This document shows, one piece after another, positions 24,534 through 32,455 of a stretch of DNA of 37,328 nucleotides. Origin of the DNA: Pseudomonas sp. Irchel s3f7 (GTDB lineage: Bacteria; Pseudomonadota; Gammaproteobacteria; Pseudomonadales; Pseudomonadaceae); contig NZ_FYDO01000043.1 in the NCBI RefSeq assembly GCF_900187615.1, positions 1 through 37,328 on the forward strand, given 5' to 3'. Under the pieces are notes generated by a model, which ran no database searches, had not been told where the DNA came from, and was given only the letters and a program-made list of their open reading frames with translations. The number at the start of each line of letters is the position of its first letter. The first letter of the stretch is position 1. The position numbers were made by a program, and so were the translations under genes.

Positions 24534-27401
24534 TTAAGCGTAGCTTTCGATCGACGGGCAGGCGCAGACCAGGTTGCGATCGCCGAAGACGTTGTCGACA
24601 CGACCGACCGGCGGCCAGTACTTGCCTTCGATCAGCGAGGCAACCGGGTAAACGGCCTGCTCGCGGCTGTACGGGTGGGACCACTCACCGACCAGCTCTG
24701 CCGCTGTGTGCGGAGCGTTTTTCAGTGGGTTGTCTTCTTTGTCCAGGGTACCGTTTTCCACGGCGCGGATTTCTTCGCGGATGCGGATCATGGCGTCGCA
24801 GAAGCGGTCCAGTTCTTCCTTGGATTCGCTTTCGGTCGGCTCGATCATCAGCGTGCCGGCCACCGGGAACGACATGGTCGGGGCGTGGAAACCGAAATCG
24901 ATCAGACGCTTGGCGACGTCATCGACGCTGATGCCGCTGCTGTCTTTCAGTGGGCGCAGATCCAGAATGCACTCGTGCGCCACCAGGCCATTGCTGCCGG
25001 TGTACAGCACTGGATAGTGCTCTTCGAGGCGACGGGAAATGTAGTTGGCATTGAGGATCGCCAGCTGCGAAGCACGCTTGAGACCCGCGCCGCCCATCAT
25101 ACGAATGTACATCCAGGTGATCGGCAGAATGCTCGCGCTGCCGAACGGTGCTGCGCAGACCGCGCCTTCCTTGCGCTCCATCTGGGCGTGGCCCGGCAGG
25201 AACGGAGTCAGGTGCGATTTCACGCCGATCGGGCCGACGCCCGGGCCGCCACCGCCGTGTGGGATGCAGAAGGTCTTGTGCAGGTTCAGGTGCGAGACGT
25301 CGCCGCCGAACTTGCCCGGTGCGCAGAGGCCGACCATCGCGTTCATGTTGGCGCCGTCGATGTACACCTGGCCGCCGTTGTCATGAATGATGCCGCAGAT
25401 TTCGCGGATGCCTTCTTCGAACACGCCGTGGGTCGACGGGTAAGTGATCATCAAAGCAGCGAGGTGTTCGCGGTGCTCGATGGCCTTGGCGCGCAGGTCT
25501 TCGATATCAACGTTGCCACGGGCATCGCACGCGGTAACGACGACGCGCATGCCAGCCATTTGTGCGGTGGCCGGGTTGGTGCCGTGGGCCGACGACGGGA
25601 TCAGGCAGATGTCGCGACGGTCTTCGCCACGGCTCTGGTGGTAAGCACGAATAGCCAGCAGACCGGCGTACTCACCCTGGGAACCGGCGTTCGGTTGCAG
25701 CGAGATCGAGTCGTAACCGGTGGCGGCGCAGAGCATCGCTTCCAGTTCATCGGTCAGTTGCTGGTAGCCGGCGCTTTGCTCGGCCGGGGCGAACGGGTGC
25801 AGGGCGCCGAATTCGGCCCAGGTCACCGGGATCATTTCGCTGGCGGCGTTGAGTTTCATGGTGCACGAACCCAGCGGGATCATGGTGCGGTCCAGGGCCA
25901 GGTCTTTGTCGGCGAGCTTGCGCAGGTAGCGCATCAGCTCGGTTTCCGAGTGGTAACGGTTGAACACCGGGTGGCTGAGGATCGGCGATTGACGCACCAG
26001 CGCGGCCGGGATCGTGCTGACCACCGAAGCGGCAAGGGCGGCGAAATCTGGCAGTGCTTTACCGTCGGCGAAGATGCCCCACAGGGTTTCAACGTCGGCC
26101 TGGGTGGTGGTTTCGTCGAGGGACAGACCCAGGCGTTCGGCGTCGACCACGCGCAGGTTGATCTGCTGGGTGCGGGCCTTTTCGTGCAGCTTGGCGGTGT
26201 TGGCGCCAGTGGCCAGGGTCAGGGTGTCGAAGAAGTTTTCTTGTTCAACGTTCAAGCCCAGCGCGTTCAAACCCTTGGCCAGGATCGCGGTCAGGTGATG
26301 CACGCGGTTGGCGATCTGAGTCAGGCCTTTCGGGCCGTGGTACACGGCGTACATGCTGGCGATGTTGGCCAGCAGCACTTGCGCGGTGCAGATGTTGGAC
26401 GTGGCTTTCTCGCGGCGGATGTGTTGTTCACGAGTCTGCATGGCCAGGCGCAGGGCCGGCTTGCCGAAACGGTCCACGGACACGCCGACCAGACGGCCCG
26501 GCATGTCGCGCTTGAACGCATCTTTGGTGGAGAAGTAAGCAGCGTGCGGGCCACCAAAGCCCAGCGGCACGCCGAAGCGTTGCGCGCTGCCGATGGCCAC
26601 GTCGGCGCCGAATTCACCTGGCGGGGTCAGCACGGTCAGGGCCAGCAGATCAGCGGCTACGGCGACCAGAGCGTTGGCAGCGTGGAAGCGTTCGGTCAGT
26701 TCGCGGTAGTCGAACACGTCACCGTTGCTCGCCGGGTATTGCAGCAGGGCGCCGAAGAACGCGCTGACGTCGGTCAGCTCACGCTCGTCGCCAACCACCA
26801 CGTCGATGCCCAGTGGCTCGGCACGGGTGCGCAGTACGTCGAGGGTTTGCGGGTGGCAATGCGCGGAAGCGAAGAATTGGTGGCTGCCCTTGTTCTTGCT
26901 CAGGCGTTTGCAGAAGGTCATGGCTTCGGCAGCAGCGGTGGCTTCGTCGAGCAAGGAAGCGTTGGCGATCGGCAGGCCGGTGAGGTCGCTGATCAGGGTC
27001 TGGAAGTTCAGCAGCGCTTCGAGACGGCCCTGGGAAATTTCTGGCTGGTACGGGGTGTAAGCGGTGTACCAGGCCGGGTTTTCCAGCAGGTTGCGCAGGA
27101 TCGGCGAAGGCGTGTGGGTGCCGTAGTAACCCTGGCCGATGTGGGTCTTGAACAGCTGGTTCTTGCTGGCGATGGACTTGATCAGAGCCAGGGCATCGGC
27201 TTCGCTCAGGCCGTCTTCCAGGCCGAGGACGCTGGTGCCTTTGATGCTGTCGGGAATGACGCTGGCGCTCAGGGCTTCCAGGGAGTCGAAGCCGAGGCTG
27301 TTGAGCATGGCTTGCTCGTCGCCGGCACGCGGGCCGATGTGACGGGCGATGAATTCGTTGGCGGTACTTACATTTACAACAGCAGGATTCACTTCAGTCA
27401 T
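24534..27401 (-). CDS. gcvP: Glycine dehydrogenase (decarboxylating), P protein
   Basis: A 955-residue pyridoxal-phosphate enzyme that decarboxylates glycine and loads the aminomethyl group on lipoylated GcvH. The N-terminal half carries FIARHIGPRAGDEQAML and IGQGYYGTHTPSPILRN. The catalytic half contains LNLHKTFCIPHGGGGPGVGP, with the PLP-binding lysine at residue 709. Length is the normal single-chain P protein. It lies 11 bp downstream of gcvH, with GAGGAG upstream of its ATG. Part of the catabolic gcs operon. Confidence 0.97.
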   Translation of the reverse strand: MTEVNPAVVNVSTANEFIARHIGPRAGDEQAMLNSLGFDSLEALSASVIPDSIKGTSVLGLEDGLSEADALALIKSIASKNQLFKTHIGQGYYGTHTPSPILRNLLENPAWYTAYTPYQPEISQGRLEALLNFQTLISDLTGLPIANASLLDEATAAAEAMTFCKRLSKNKGSHQFFASAHCHPQTLDVLRTRAEPLGIDVVVGDERELTDVSAFFGALLQYPASNGDVFDYRELTERFHAANALVAVAADLLALTVLTPPGEFGADVAIGSAQRFGVPLGFGGPHAAYFSTKDAFKRDMPGRLVGVSVDRFGKPALRLAMQTREQHIRREKATSNICTAQVLLANIASMYAVYHGPKGLTQIANRVHHLTAILAKGLNALGLNVEQENFFDTLTLATGANTAKLHEKARTQQINLRVVDAERLGLSLDETTTQADVETLWGIFADGKALPDFAALAASVVSTIPAALVRQSPILSHPVFNRYHSETELMRYLRKLADKDLALDRTMIPLGSCTMKLNAASEMIPVTWAEFGALHPFAPAEQSAGYQQLTDELEAMLCAATGYDSISLQPNAGSQGEYAGLLAIRAYHQSRGEDRRDICLIPSSAHGTNPATAQMAGMRVVVTACDARGNVDIEDLRAKAIEHREHLAALMITYPSTHGVFEEGIREICGIIHDNGGQVYIDGANMNAMVGLCAPGKFGGDVSHLNLHKTFCIPHGGGGPGVGPIGVKSHLTPFLPGHAQMERKEGAVCAAPFGSASILPITWMYIRMMGGAGLKRASQLAILNANYISRRLEEHYPVLYTGSNGLVAHECILDLRPLKDSSGISVDDVAKRLIDFGFHAPTMSFPVAGTLMIEPTESESKEELDRFCDAMIRIREEIRAVENGTLDKEDNPLKNAPHTAAELVGEWSHPYSREQAVYPVASLIEGKYWPPVGRVDNVFGDRNLVCACPSIESYA

Positions 27402-27412
27402 GTCTGTGCTCC

Positions 27413-27796
27413 TCAGGCTTCGGCTTGGGCTTTGATCAGGCGGTCGTAGGCGTCCTGATCCAGCAGTTGGGCGACTGCCGAGGCGTCGCTTGGCTGGAAG
27501 CGGAAGAACCAGCCTTCGCCCAGCGGATCTTCGTTGACCAGTTCAGGGCTGCTGTCCAGCGCCGGGTTCACTTCCAGCACTTCGCCGTCGAGCGGCATGT
27601 ACACGCCGCTGGCAGCCTTTACGGATTCCACGGTGGCGGCTTCGGCGCCTTTGTCGTAGGACTGCAGCTCAGGCAGTTGTACGAAAACCACGTCGCCTAA
27701 GGCGTTTTGTGCGAAAGCGGTGATGCCGACTGTGACGCTGCCGTCAGCTTCGGTGCGCAGCCATTCGTGATCTTCAGTAAAACGCAACTCGCTCAT
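27413..27796 (-). CDS. gcvH: Glycine cleavage system H protein
   Basis: A 127-residue lipoyl carrier shuttling intermediates among P, T and L proteins. The opening is MSELRFTEDHEWLRTEADGS. The lipoylation site is Lys60 in TVESVKAASG, followed by the second beta half (PLDGEVLEVNPALDSSPELV). First gene of the operon: TAGGAG lies upstream and a 14-bp palindrome CCAGACTCGTCTGG (27814-27827) lies in its short leader, 18 bp before the start. Expression is expected from the sigma54 promoter at 27876-27892. Confidence 0.96.
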   Translation of the reverse strand: MSELRFTEDHEWLRTEADGSVTVGITAFAQNALGDVVFVQLPELQSYDKGAEAATVESVKAASGVYMPLDGEVLEVNPALDSSPELVNEDPLGEGWFFRFQPSDASAVAQLLDQDAYDRLIKAQAEA

Positions 27797-27875
27797 GGAA
27801 ACTCCTAAGGGGCCAGACTCGTCTGGTGGACGCGATTGAATGCTGGGGCAATGCCCTGGTTATGAGGGACTACAT

Positions 27876-27892
27876 AGCAAGATCGCGGCCAA
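27876..27892 (-). promoter_or_regulatory. Sigma54 (-24/-12) promoter of the gcvH-gcvP-sdaA-gcvT operon
   Basis: On the minus strand TTGGCCGCGATCTTGCT. GG and GC are exactly 10 nt apart, matching the consensus TTGGCACG-N4-TTGCW. The start should be near 27865, giving a leader of about 68 nt. No glycine riboswitch is visible in this leader. An activator gene of the matching class lies just upstream. Confidence 0.8.
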
Positions 27893-27955
27893 TGTTTGTT
27901 TTTCTATTTAAATCAATGATTTATATGAATTTAGCGGTCGCGGGATTTCGATGGT

Positions 27956-27973
27956 TGTAGCGAAATCGATACG
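27956..27973 (+). promoter_or_regulatory. GcsR-like binding site 1
   Basis: TGTAGCG-AAAT-CGATACG, 18 bp. From memory the P. aeruginosa GcsR motif is TGTAACG-N4-CGTTCCG; this site keeps the half-site spacing, with one mismatch in the left and two in the right half. It lies 64-81 bp upstream of the -24 element. Confidence 0.5.
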
Positions 27974-28036
27974 CCACATGTCACGGATAAAAGGCGAGGT
28001 GGATCAAAGCCTTGCAGGGCCGTGATCGGGGAGTGG

Positions 28037-28073
28037 TGTAGCGATATCGTTCCGCTGTAGCGCTTTCAGTACA
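28037..28073 (+). promoter_or_regulatory. Two tandem GcsR-like binding sites
   Basis: TGTAGCG-ATAT-CGTTCCG at 28037-28054 has a perfect right half-site and one mismatch in the left. TGTAGCG-CTTT-CAGTACA at 28056-28073 is a weaker copy. The two repeats start 19 bp apart, about 145-180 bp before the -24 element, a usual enhancer position for a sigma54 activator. Together with site 1 this resembles the three-repeat enhancer reported for the P. aeruginosa operon. Confidence 0.6.
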
Positions 28074-28121
28074 GGTGGGGGTCGTTTTTAGACGTGATTT
28101 TCCGATGCATGGACATTCACG

Positions 28122-28193
28122 ACCTGTAGGAGCCGGCTTGCTGGCGATCGCGATTTTGCAGACGCCATCGCCAGCAAGCCGGCTCCTACAGGT
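28122..28193. repeat. REP pair: perfect 27-bp inverted repeat after gcsR
   Basis: ACCTGTAGGAGCCGGCTTGC begins the arm at 28122-28148; its exact complement is 28167-28193, around 18 nt. It lies 18 bp after the gcsR stop and may end its transcript before the gcv enhancer. Variant with GCCGGCTTGCTGGC core. Confidence 0.85.
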
Positions 28194-28211
28194 CGGTGTT
28201 CATCAGACTTT

Positions 28212-29720
28212 TCAGGCCTTGCCGGGAATTCCGTACTTGCGCAACCGATGGGCAATCGCGGTGTGGGAAGTTTGTAGTCGGGTCGCGAGTTGTCGGGTCG
28301 AGGGGTAGCTGGTGTACAGTTTTTCCAGCAGGGTTTTCTCAAACTCGTCCATGGCCTGTTCTAGGCTGTCGACTTCGTGGTCGCCCTGGCGAGCGACCGA
28401 GGTGCCGGCGATGTCGAGATCGCCAATGTCCACCAGGCTGCTTTCGCAAATCGCGGCGGCGCGAAAAATCACGTTCTGCAGTTGTCGCACGTTGCCTGGC
28501 CAGCGGTTGCCCAGCAGTGCCGGATACGTGCCCGGTGCCAGGCGACAGATCGGTCGCTGGATCTGCGCGCAGGCCTGCTGCATGAAGTAACGGGCCAGCA
28601 GCAAAATGTCCTGGCCGCGCTCGCGCAGGGGAGGGACTTCGACATTGAGCACGTTGAGGCGATAAAACAGGTCTTCGCGGAACAGGCCTTCACTGACCAT
28701 TTTTTCCAGGTCGCGATGGGTCGCGCTGAGGATTCGCACGTTGACCTTCACCTCACGATCACCGCCCACCCGGCGAAAACTGCCGTCGTTGAGAAACCGC
28801 AGCAACTTGGCCTGCAAGTACGGCGACATTTCGCCGATCTCGTCGAGAAACACCGTGCCCTGGTTGGCCAGTTCCATCAGCCCCGGCTTGCCGCCCCGTT
28901 GCGCACCGGTGAAAGCACCGGGCGCATAGCCGAACAGTTCGCTTTCGGCGAGGTTCTCCGGCAATGCCGCACAGTTCAATGCCAGAAACGGTGAGCTGTG
29001 CCGGGCGCTGATGGCATGGCAGGCGCGGGCGACCAGTTCTTTACCGGTGCCGGTTTCACCCTGAATCAGCAGCGGCGCATCCAGTGCCGCCACCCGCTGG
29101 GCGCGCGCCTTGAGGGTGCGGATGACCGGGGATTCGCCAAGCAACGCGTCAAACCCTTCAGCATGATCGTGGTGCAACGCGGACAGGCGTTCGCCGATGC
29201 GGTTGGGTTGATACAGGGTCAGCAGGGCGCCGGCGTCGGTGATCGGCGTGGCGTCCAGCAGCAAGGTCTGGCCGTTGACGGTGATTTCCCGCAGCGGCAG
29301 GCGAAAGCCCTGTTCGAGCAGGGCGTCGAGCAAGGCCGGGTCGGCAAACAGTTCGGCGATGCTTTCACCGGCCGGTTCGCGGCCGTACAGGGCGATCAAC
29401 GCGGGGTTGGCCAGCAGCACGTTGCCGTCGCTGTCCAGCGCTAGCACCGGGTCGGTCATGGCGGCGAGCAGTGCATCGAGCTGCAAGTGCCGACGCTGAC
29501 CGGGCAGGATGTCGACGACCGTCACAGCTTGTACGCCACGCACGCTGAACAGCGCATCGCGCAGTTCTTCGAGGACTTGCGGGCTCAGGGTCGGGGCGTC
29601 GATGTAGACGTTGGGCGGAACCATTTCCACCGCATCCAGGTTGAGATTGCGCCCGCCGAGCAGGGCCAGGACTTCCTGGGTAATGCCGACGCGGTCGATG
29701 AAGCTGACGTGGATACGCAT
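28212..29720 (-). CDS. gcsR: Sigma54-dependent TyrR-like activator of the glycine cleavage operon
   Basis: A 502-residue enhancer-binding protein: N-terminal ACT-like domain (1-72, MRIHVSFIDRVGITQEVLAL), PAS domain (about 80-170), AAA+ domain (about 190-430), and a C-terminal TyrR-type helix-turn-helix (TRQLATRLQTSHTAIAHRLR). Walker A is GETGTGKE (221-228), the sigma54-contact loop GAFTGA is intact (268-273), and Walker B is TVFLDE (289-294). In P. aeruginosa the same architecture (GcsR, PA2449) activates glycine catabolism genes in response to glycine. It lies directly upstream of the operon, on the same strand, with matching sites between. Start ATG 29720 is chosen at the conserved MRIHV; no good ribosome-binding site precedes it. 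PhhR/TyrR is the main alternative name. Confidence 0.88.
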   Translation of the reverse strand: MRIHVSFIDRVGITQEVLALLGGRNLNLDAVEMVPPNVYIDAPTLSPQVLEELRDALFSVRGVQAVTVVDILPGQRRHLQLDALLAAMTDPVLALDSDGNVLLANPALIALYGREPAGESIAELFADPALLDALLEQGFRLPLREITVNGQTLLLDATPITDAGALLTLYQPNRIGERLSALHHDHAEGFDALLGESPVIRTLKARAQRVAALDAPLLIQGETGTGKELVARACHAISARHSSPFLALNCAALPENLAESELFGYAPGAFTGAQRGGKPGLMELANQGTVFLDEIGEMSPYLQAKLLRFLNDGSFRRVGGDREVKVNVRILSATHRDLEKMVSEGLFREDLFYRLNVLNVEVPPLRERGQDILLLARYFMQQACAQIQRPICRLAPGTYPALLGNRWPGNVRQLQNVIFRAAAICESSLVDIGDLDIAGTSVARQGDHEVDSLEQAMDEFEKTLLEKLYTSYPSTRQLATRLQTSHTAIAHRLRKYGIPGKA

Positions 29721-29805
29721 GGACGGTTTCGGGTTCTGCTGTGCGGAGGGTGGCAAGTATGCCTTGGTGAAGGGGTAGAGGTGAAATCCGCAGTCAGGTA
29801 CAGCA

Positions 29806-29898
29806 CCTGTAGGAGCCGGCTTGCTGGCGATTCGGACGGTGCGGTATGTCAGTAATACCGCGTTATCGTTCATCGCTGGCAAGCCAGCTCCTACAAGG
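29806..29898. repeat. Mixed-type REP pair between DUF5064 gene and gcsR
   Basis: The left arm CCTGTAGGAGCCGGCTTGCT and the right arm TGGCAAGCCAGCTCCTACAA belong to two REP variants (CCGGCTTGCTGG versus CTGGCAAGCCAG), paired around about 45 nt. It follows the DUF5064 stop by 8 bp on the transcript and likely ends the arc operon. Confidence 0.75.
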
Positions 29899-29906
29899 GA
29901 TAGGGC

Positions 29907-30269
29907 TTACTCGAATTTCTCGAGGTCTATCGGGTCACCGGATTTCATATTCAGTTGCTTGCGGATGTCTTCGAACATCAGGTCGTAATGTTCGTGTGTC
30001 GAACCAATAGCGATTTTTTCCTTGGGAATGCCATGTTTCTCGGCAATTTTCGTCACATTGCTGGCGAAGTTGTAGGCTTCTTCCTTGGGCAGAAAGAAGG
30101 GCTCCTTCAATTCCTTGCCCAGAATGCTGCCATGCATCGTGAACTGAATGCCTTTTTCCCCTTTGGGGTTCTTGCTGACTTCATAGTCGAGGTGGATGTT
30201 GTAGCTCACATCATCCTTGTTCAGCGCATGGCGCTCGATGTGCAAGTGACCTGGATCAAACGTTGCCAT
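29907..30269 (-). CDS. DUF5064 family protein at the end of the arc operon
   Basis: A soluble 120-residue protein without signal or membrane segment, beginning MATFDPGHLHIERHALNKDD. It matches the Pseudomonas-typical DUF5064 family as I remember it. Charged stretches such as YEVSKNPKGEKGIQFTMHGS and KHGIPKEKIAIG are visible, with no catalytic motif. Start ATG 30269 has GGAGAGG upstream; a GTG at 30275 is possible. It starts only 12 bp after arcC on the same strand, so it should be expressed with the arginine deiminase genes under oxygen limitation. Function unknown; association with anaerobic arginine use is inferred from position only. Confidence 0.8.
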   Translation of the reverse strand: MATFDPGHLHIERHALNKDDVSYNIHLDYEVSKNPKGEKGIQFTMHGSILGKELKEPFFLPKEEAYNFASNVTKIAEKHGIPKEKIAIGSTHEHYDLMFEDIRKQLNMKSGDPIDLEKFE

Positions 30270-30281
30270 AAACACCTCTCC

Positions 30282-31211
30282 CTACAAGTAAGTAATGCCC
30301 CGTGTCGCGGTGCTGATGCGTGTACCCGCGACGCCCAGAATGATCGATTCGATGTCCGACAGCGAGCCGATCACTGCGATTTTTCCAGTATGGCGTGCAA
30401 ATTCGCAAGCTGCCTGCACCTTCGGTCCCATGGAGCCGGCAGCGAAGCCGAGCTTTTCCAGTTCATCGGGGTGCGCCTGGGCGATGGCTTTCTGGGTGGG
30501 TTTGCCGAAGTCGATGAACGCCGCGTTGACGTCGGTGGCGATCACCAGCAGATCGGCTTCCAGCTGTTCGGCCAGCAGCGCAGAGCACAAGTCCTTGTCG
30601 ATGACAGCCTCGACGCCTTCCAGTTTGCCGGGGGACGTGTACATGGTGGGAATGCCGCCGCCACCGGCGCAGATCACGATGCTGTTTTTTTCCAGCAGCC
30701 ACTTGATCGGACGTATTTCGAAGATGCGTTTTGGTCTCGGGCTGGCAACCACGCGGCGATATTTGTCGCCGTCCGGGGCGATGGCCCAGCCTTTTTCAGC
30801 GGCGAGCGCTTCGGCCTCGGCTTTGGTGTAGACCGGGCCGATGGGTTTGGTGGGGTTCTTGAAGGCCGGGTCGTTGGCGTCGACTTCGACCTGGGTCAAC
30901 AAGGTGGCGAACGGCACTTCGAAGTCCAGCAGGTTGCCCAGTTCCTGTTCGATGATGTAGCCGATCATGCCTTCGGTCTCGGCACCGAGCACGTCCAGCG
31001 GATAGGGCGAAACCGAGGTGTAGGCCGCCGCCTGCAATGACAGCAGACCAACCTGCGGGCCATTGCCGTGGGCGATGACCAGTTGGTTGCCGGGGTGGAT
31101 CTTGGCGATCTGTTCGGTGGCGATCCGGATGTTGGCGCGCTGGTTGTCAGCGGTCATGGGTTCACCACGGCGGAGCAGGGCGTTGCCGCCCAGGGCTACG
31201 ACGATACGCAT
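30282..31211 (-). CDS. arcC: Carbamate kinase
   Basis: A 309-residue amino acid kinase-fold enzyme that uses carbamoyl phosphate to make ATP, the energy-yielding last step of the arginine deiminase pathway. Motifs: MRIVVALGGNALLRRG at the N-terminus, QLVIAHGNGPQVGLL, ICAGGGGIPT and LLVIATDVNAAF in the nucleotide site, and GSMGPKVQAACEF near the end. GAAGGACTGC precedes the ATG. It follows arcB after 165 bp holding a repeat, as in the arcDABC order. Confidence 0.97.
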   Translation of the reverse strand: MRIVVALGGNALLRRGEPMTADNQRANIRIATEQIAKIHPGNQLVIAHGNGPQVGLLSLQAAAYTSVSPYPLDVLGAETEGMIGYIIEQELGNLLDFEVPFATLLTQVEVDANDPAFKNPTKPIGPVYTKAEAEALAAEKGWAIAPDGDKYRRVVASPRPKRIFEIRPIKWLLEKNSIVICAGGGGIPTMYTSPGKLEGVEAVIDKDLCSALLAEQLEADLLVIATDVNAAFIDFGKPTQKAIAQAHPDELEKLGFAAGSMGPKVQAACEFARHTGKIAVIGSLSDIESIILGVAGTRISTATRGITYL

Positions 31212-31253
31212 GGTGCAGTCCTTCTAAACAGAGGAAAGGCAAACAACTCGATC

Positions 31254-31344
31254 CCCTGTAGGAGCAAGCTTGCTCGCGATAGGATCGCTGCGGTCGGTCA
31301 GAGACACCTAGGCGTAGCTATCGCAGGCAAGCCAGCTCCCACAG
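31254..31344. repeat. Mixed REP-like pair between arcB and arcC
   Basis: CCTGTAGGAGCAAGCTTGCT at the left and CAGGCAAGCCAGCTCCCACA at the right, separated by about 50 nt, with imperfect pairing because the two arms are different REP variants. It lies within the arc operon and may influence arcC levels. Confidence 0.65.
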
Positions 31345-31376
31345 TGACCATGTCGTGTCAGTGGGAGCTGTATGGC

Positions 31377-32387
31377 TTACAGATCAGCCAGGGTCGACAC
31401 CAGAATCGCCTTGATCGTGTGCATGCGGTTTTCCGCTTGCTCGAAGGCGATGCAGGCTGGCGACTCGAACACGTCATCGGTCACTTCGATGCCGTTGTTC
31501 AGGAACGGGTACTGCTCGGCAATCTGTTTGCCGATCTTGGTGTCGCAGTTGTGGAAGGCCGGCAGGCAGTGCATGAACTTGGTGCGCGGGTTGCCGGTGG
31601 CTTTCATCAGGTCGGCGTTGACCTGGTACGGCAGCAATTGCTGGATGCGCTCGGCCCAGGCTTCGACCGGTTCGCCCATCGACACCCAGACGTCGGTGTG
31701 GATGAAGTCCACGCCCTTGACCGCTTCTTTCGGGTCTTCGGTGAGGGTGATGCGAGCGCCGCTTTCTTCGCCGTACTGTTTGCAGCGGGCCACCAGATCG
31801 TCCGCCGGCCACAGGGCTTTCGGCGCGCAGATGCGCACGTCCATGCCGAGTTTGGCGCCGATCAGCAGCAGCGAGTTGCCCATGTTGTTGCGCGCATCGC
31901 CCAGGTACGCGTAGCTGATCTCGTGGATCGGCTTGTCGGCGTGTTCGCGCATGGTCAGCACGTCGGCGATCATTTGGGTCGGGTGGTATTCATCGGTCAG
32001 GCCGTTGAACACCGGGACGCCGGCGAACTTGGCCAGCTCTTCGACGATTTCCTGCTTGAAGCCACGGTACTCGATGGCGTCATACATGCGCCCGAGCACG
32101 CGGGCGGTGTCCTTCATGCTTTCCTTGTGACCGATCTGCGAAGAGTTCGGGTCGATGTAGGTGACGTTCGCGCCTTGGTCATAGGCCGCGACTTCGAAGG
32201 CGCAACGGGTGCGGGTCGAGGTCTTTTCGAAGATCAGGGCGATGTTGTTGCCCTTCAGGTGTTGCTGTTCGGTACCGGTGTACTTGGCGCGCTTGAGGTC
32301 GCGGGACAGGTCGAGCAGGTAGCGCAATTCGCGAGGGGTGTGGTGTTCCAGGCTCAGCAGATTGCGGTTGTGAATATTGAACGCCAT
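31377..32387 (-). CDS. arcB: Ornithine carbamoyltransferase, catabolic
   Basis: A 336-residue transferase that cleaves citrulline to ornithine and carbamoyl phosphate in the deiminase pathway. The carbamoyl-phosphate motif STRTR lies at 57-61. HPTQMIADVLTM is conserved, and the ornithine-site HCLPAFH is near residue 270. The length and the opening MAFNIHNRNLLSLEHHTPRE match the catabolic, allosteric Pseudomonas type rather than anabolic ArgF. AAGGAG lies 8 nt upstream. Third gene of arcDABC. Confidence 0.97.
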   Translation of the reverse strand: MAFNIHNRNLLSLEHHTPRELRYLLDLSRDLKRAKYTGTEQQHLKGNNIALIFEKTSTRTRCAFEVAAYDQGANVTYIDPNSSQIGHKESMKDTARVLGRMYDAIEYRGFKQEIVEELAKFAGVPVFNGLTDEYHPTQMIADVLTMREHADKPIHEISYAYLGDARNNMGNSLLLIGAKLGMDVRICAPKALWPADDLVARCKQYGEESGARITLTEDPKEAVKGVDFIHTDVWVSMGEPVEAWAERIQQLLPYQVNADLMKATGNPRTKFMHCLPAFHNCDTKIGKQIAEQYPFLNNGIEVTDDVFESPACIAFEQAENRMHTIKAILVSTLADL

Positions 32388-32455
32388 TTTGGATCTCCTT
32401 GGGTTTGGGTAATCCCCTTGGCCGCGCGGGATACACGTCGGCCAAGGTCAACAGG

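Noticed and set aside
24675..27449. A 924-residue open frame antisense to gcvP
   Set aside because: Shadow frame of a GC-rich gene on the other strand; composition is typical of antisense frames and there is no start context.
27797..27875. Possible glycine riboswitch in the gcvH leader
   Set aside because: The leader is only about 68 nt from the sigma54 start and lacks the conserved glycine aptamer features; only a short palindrome is present.
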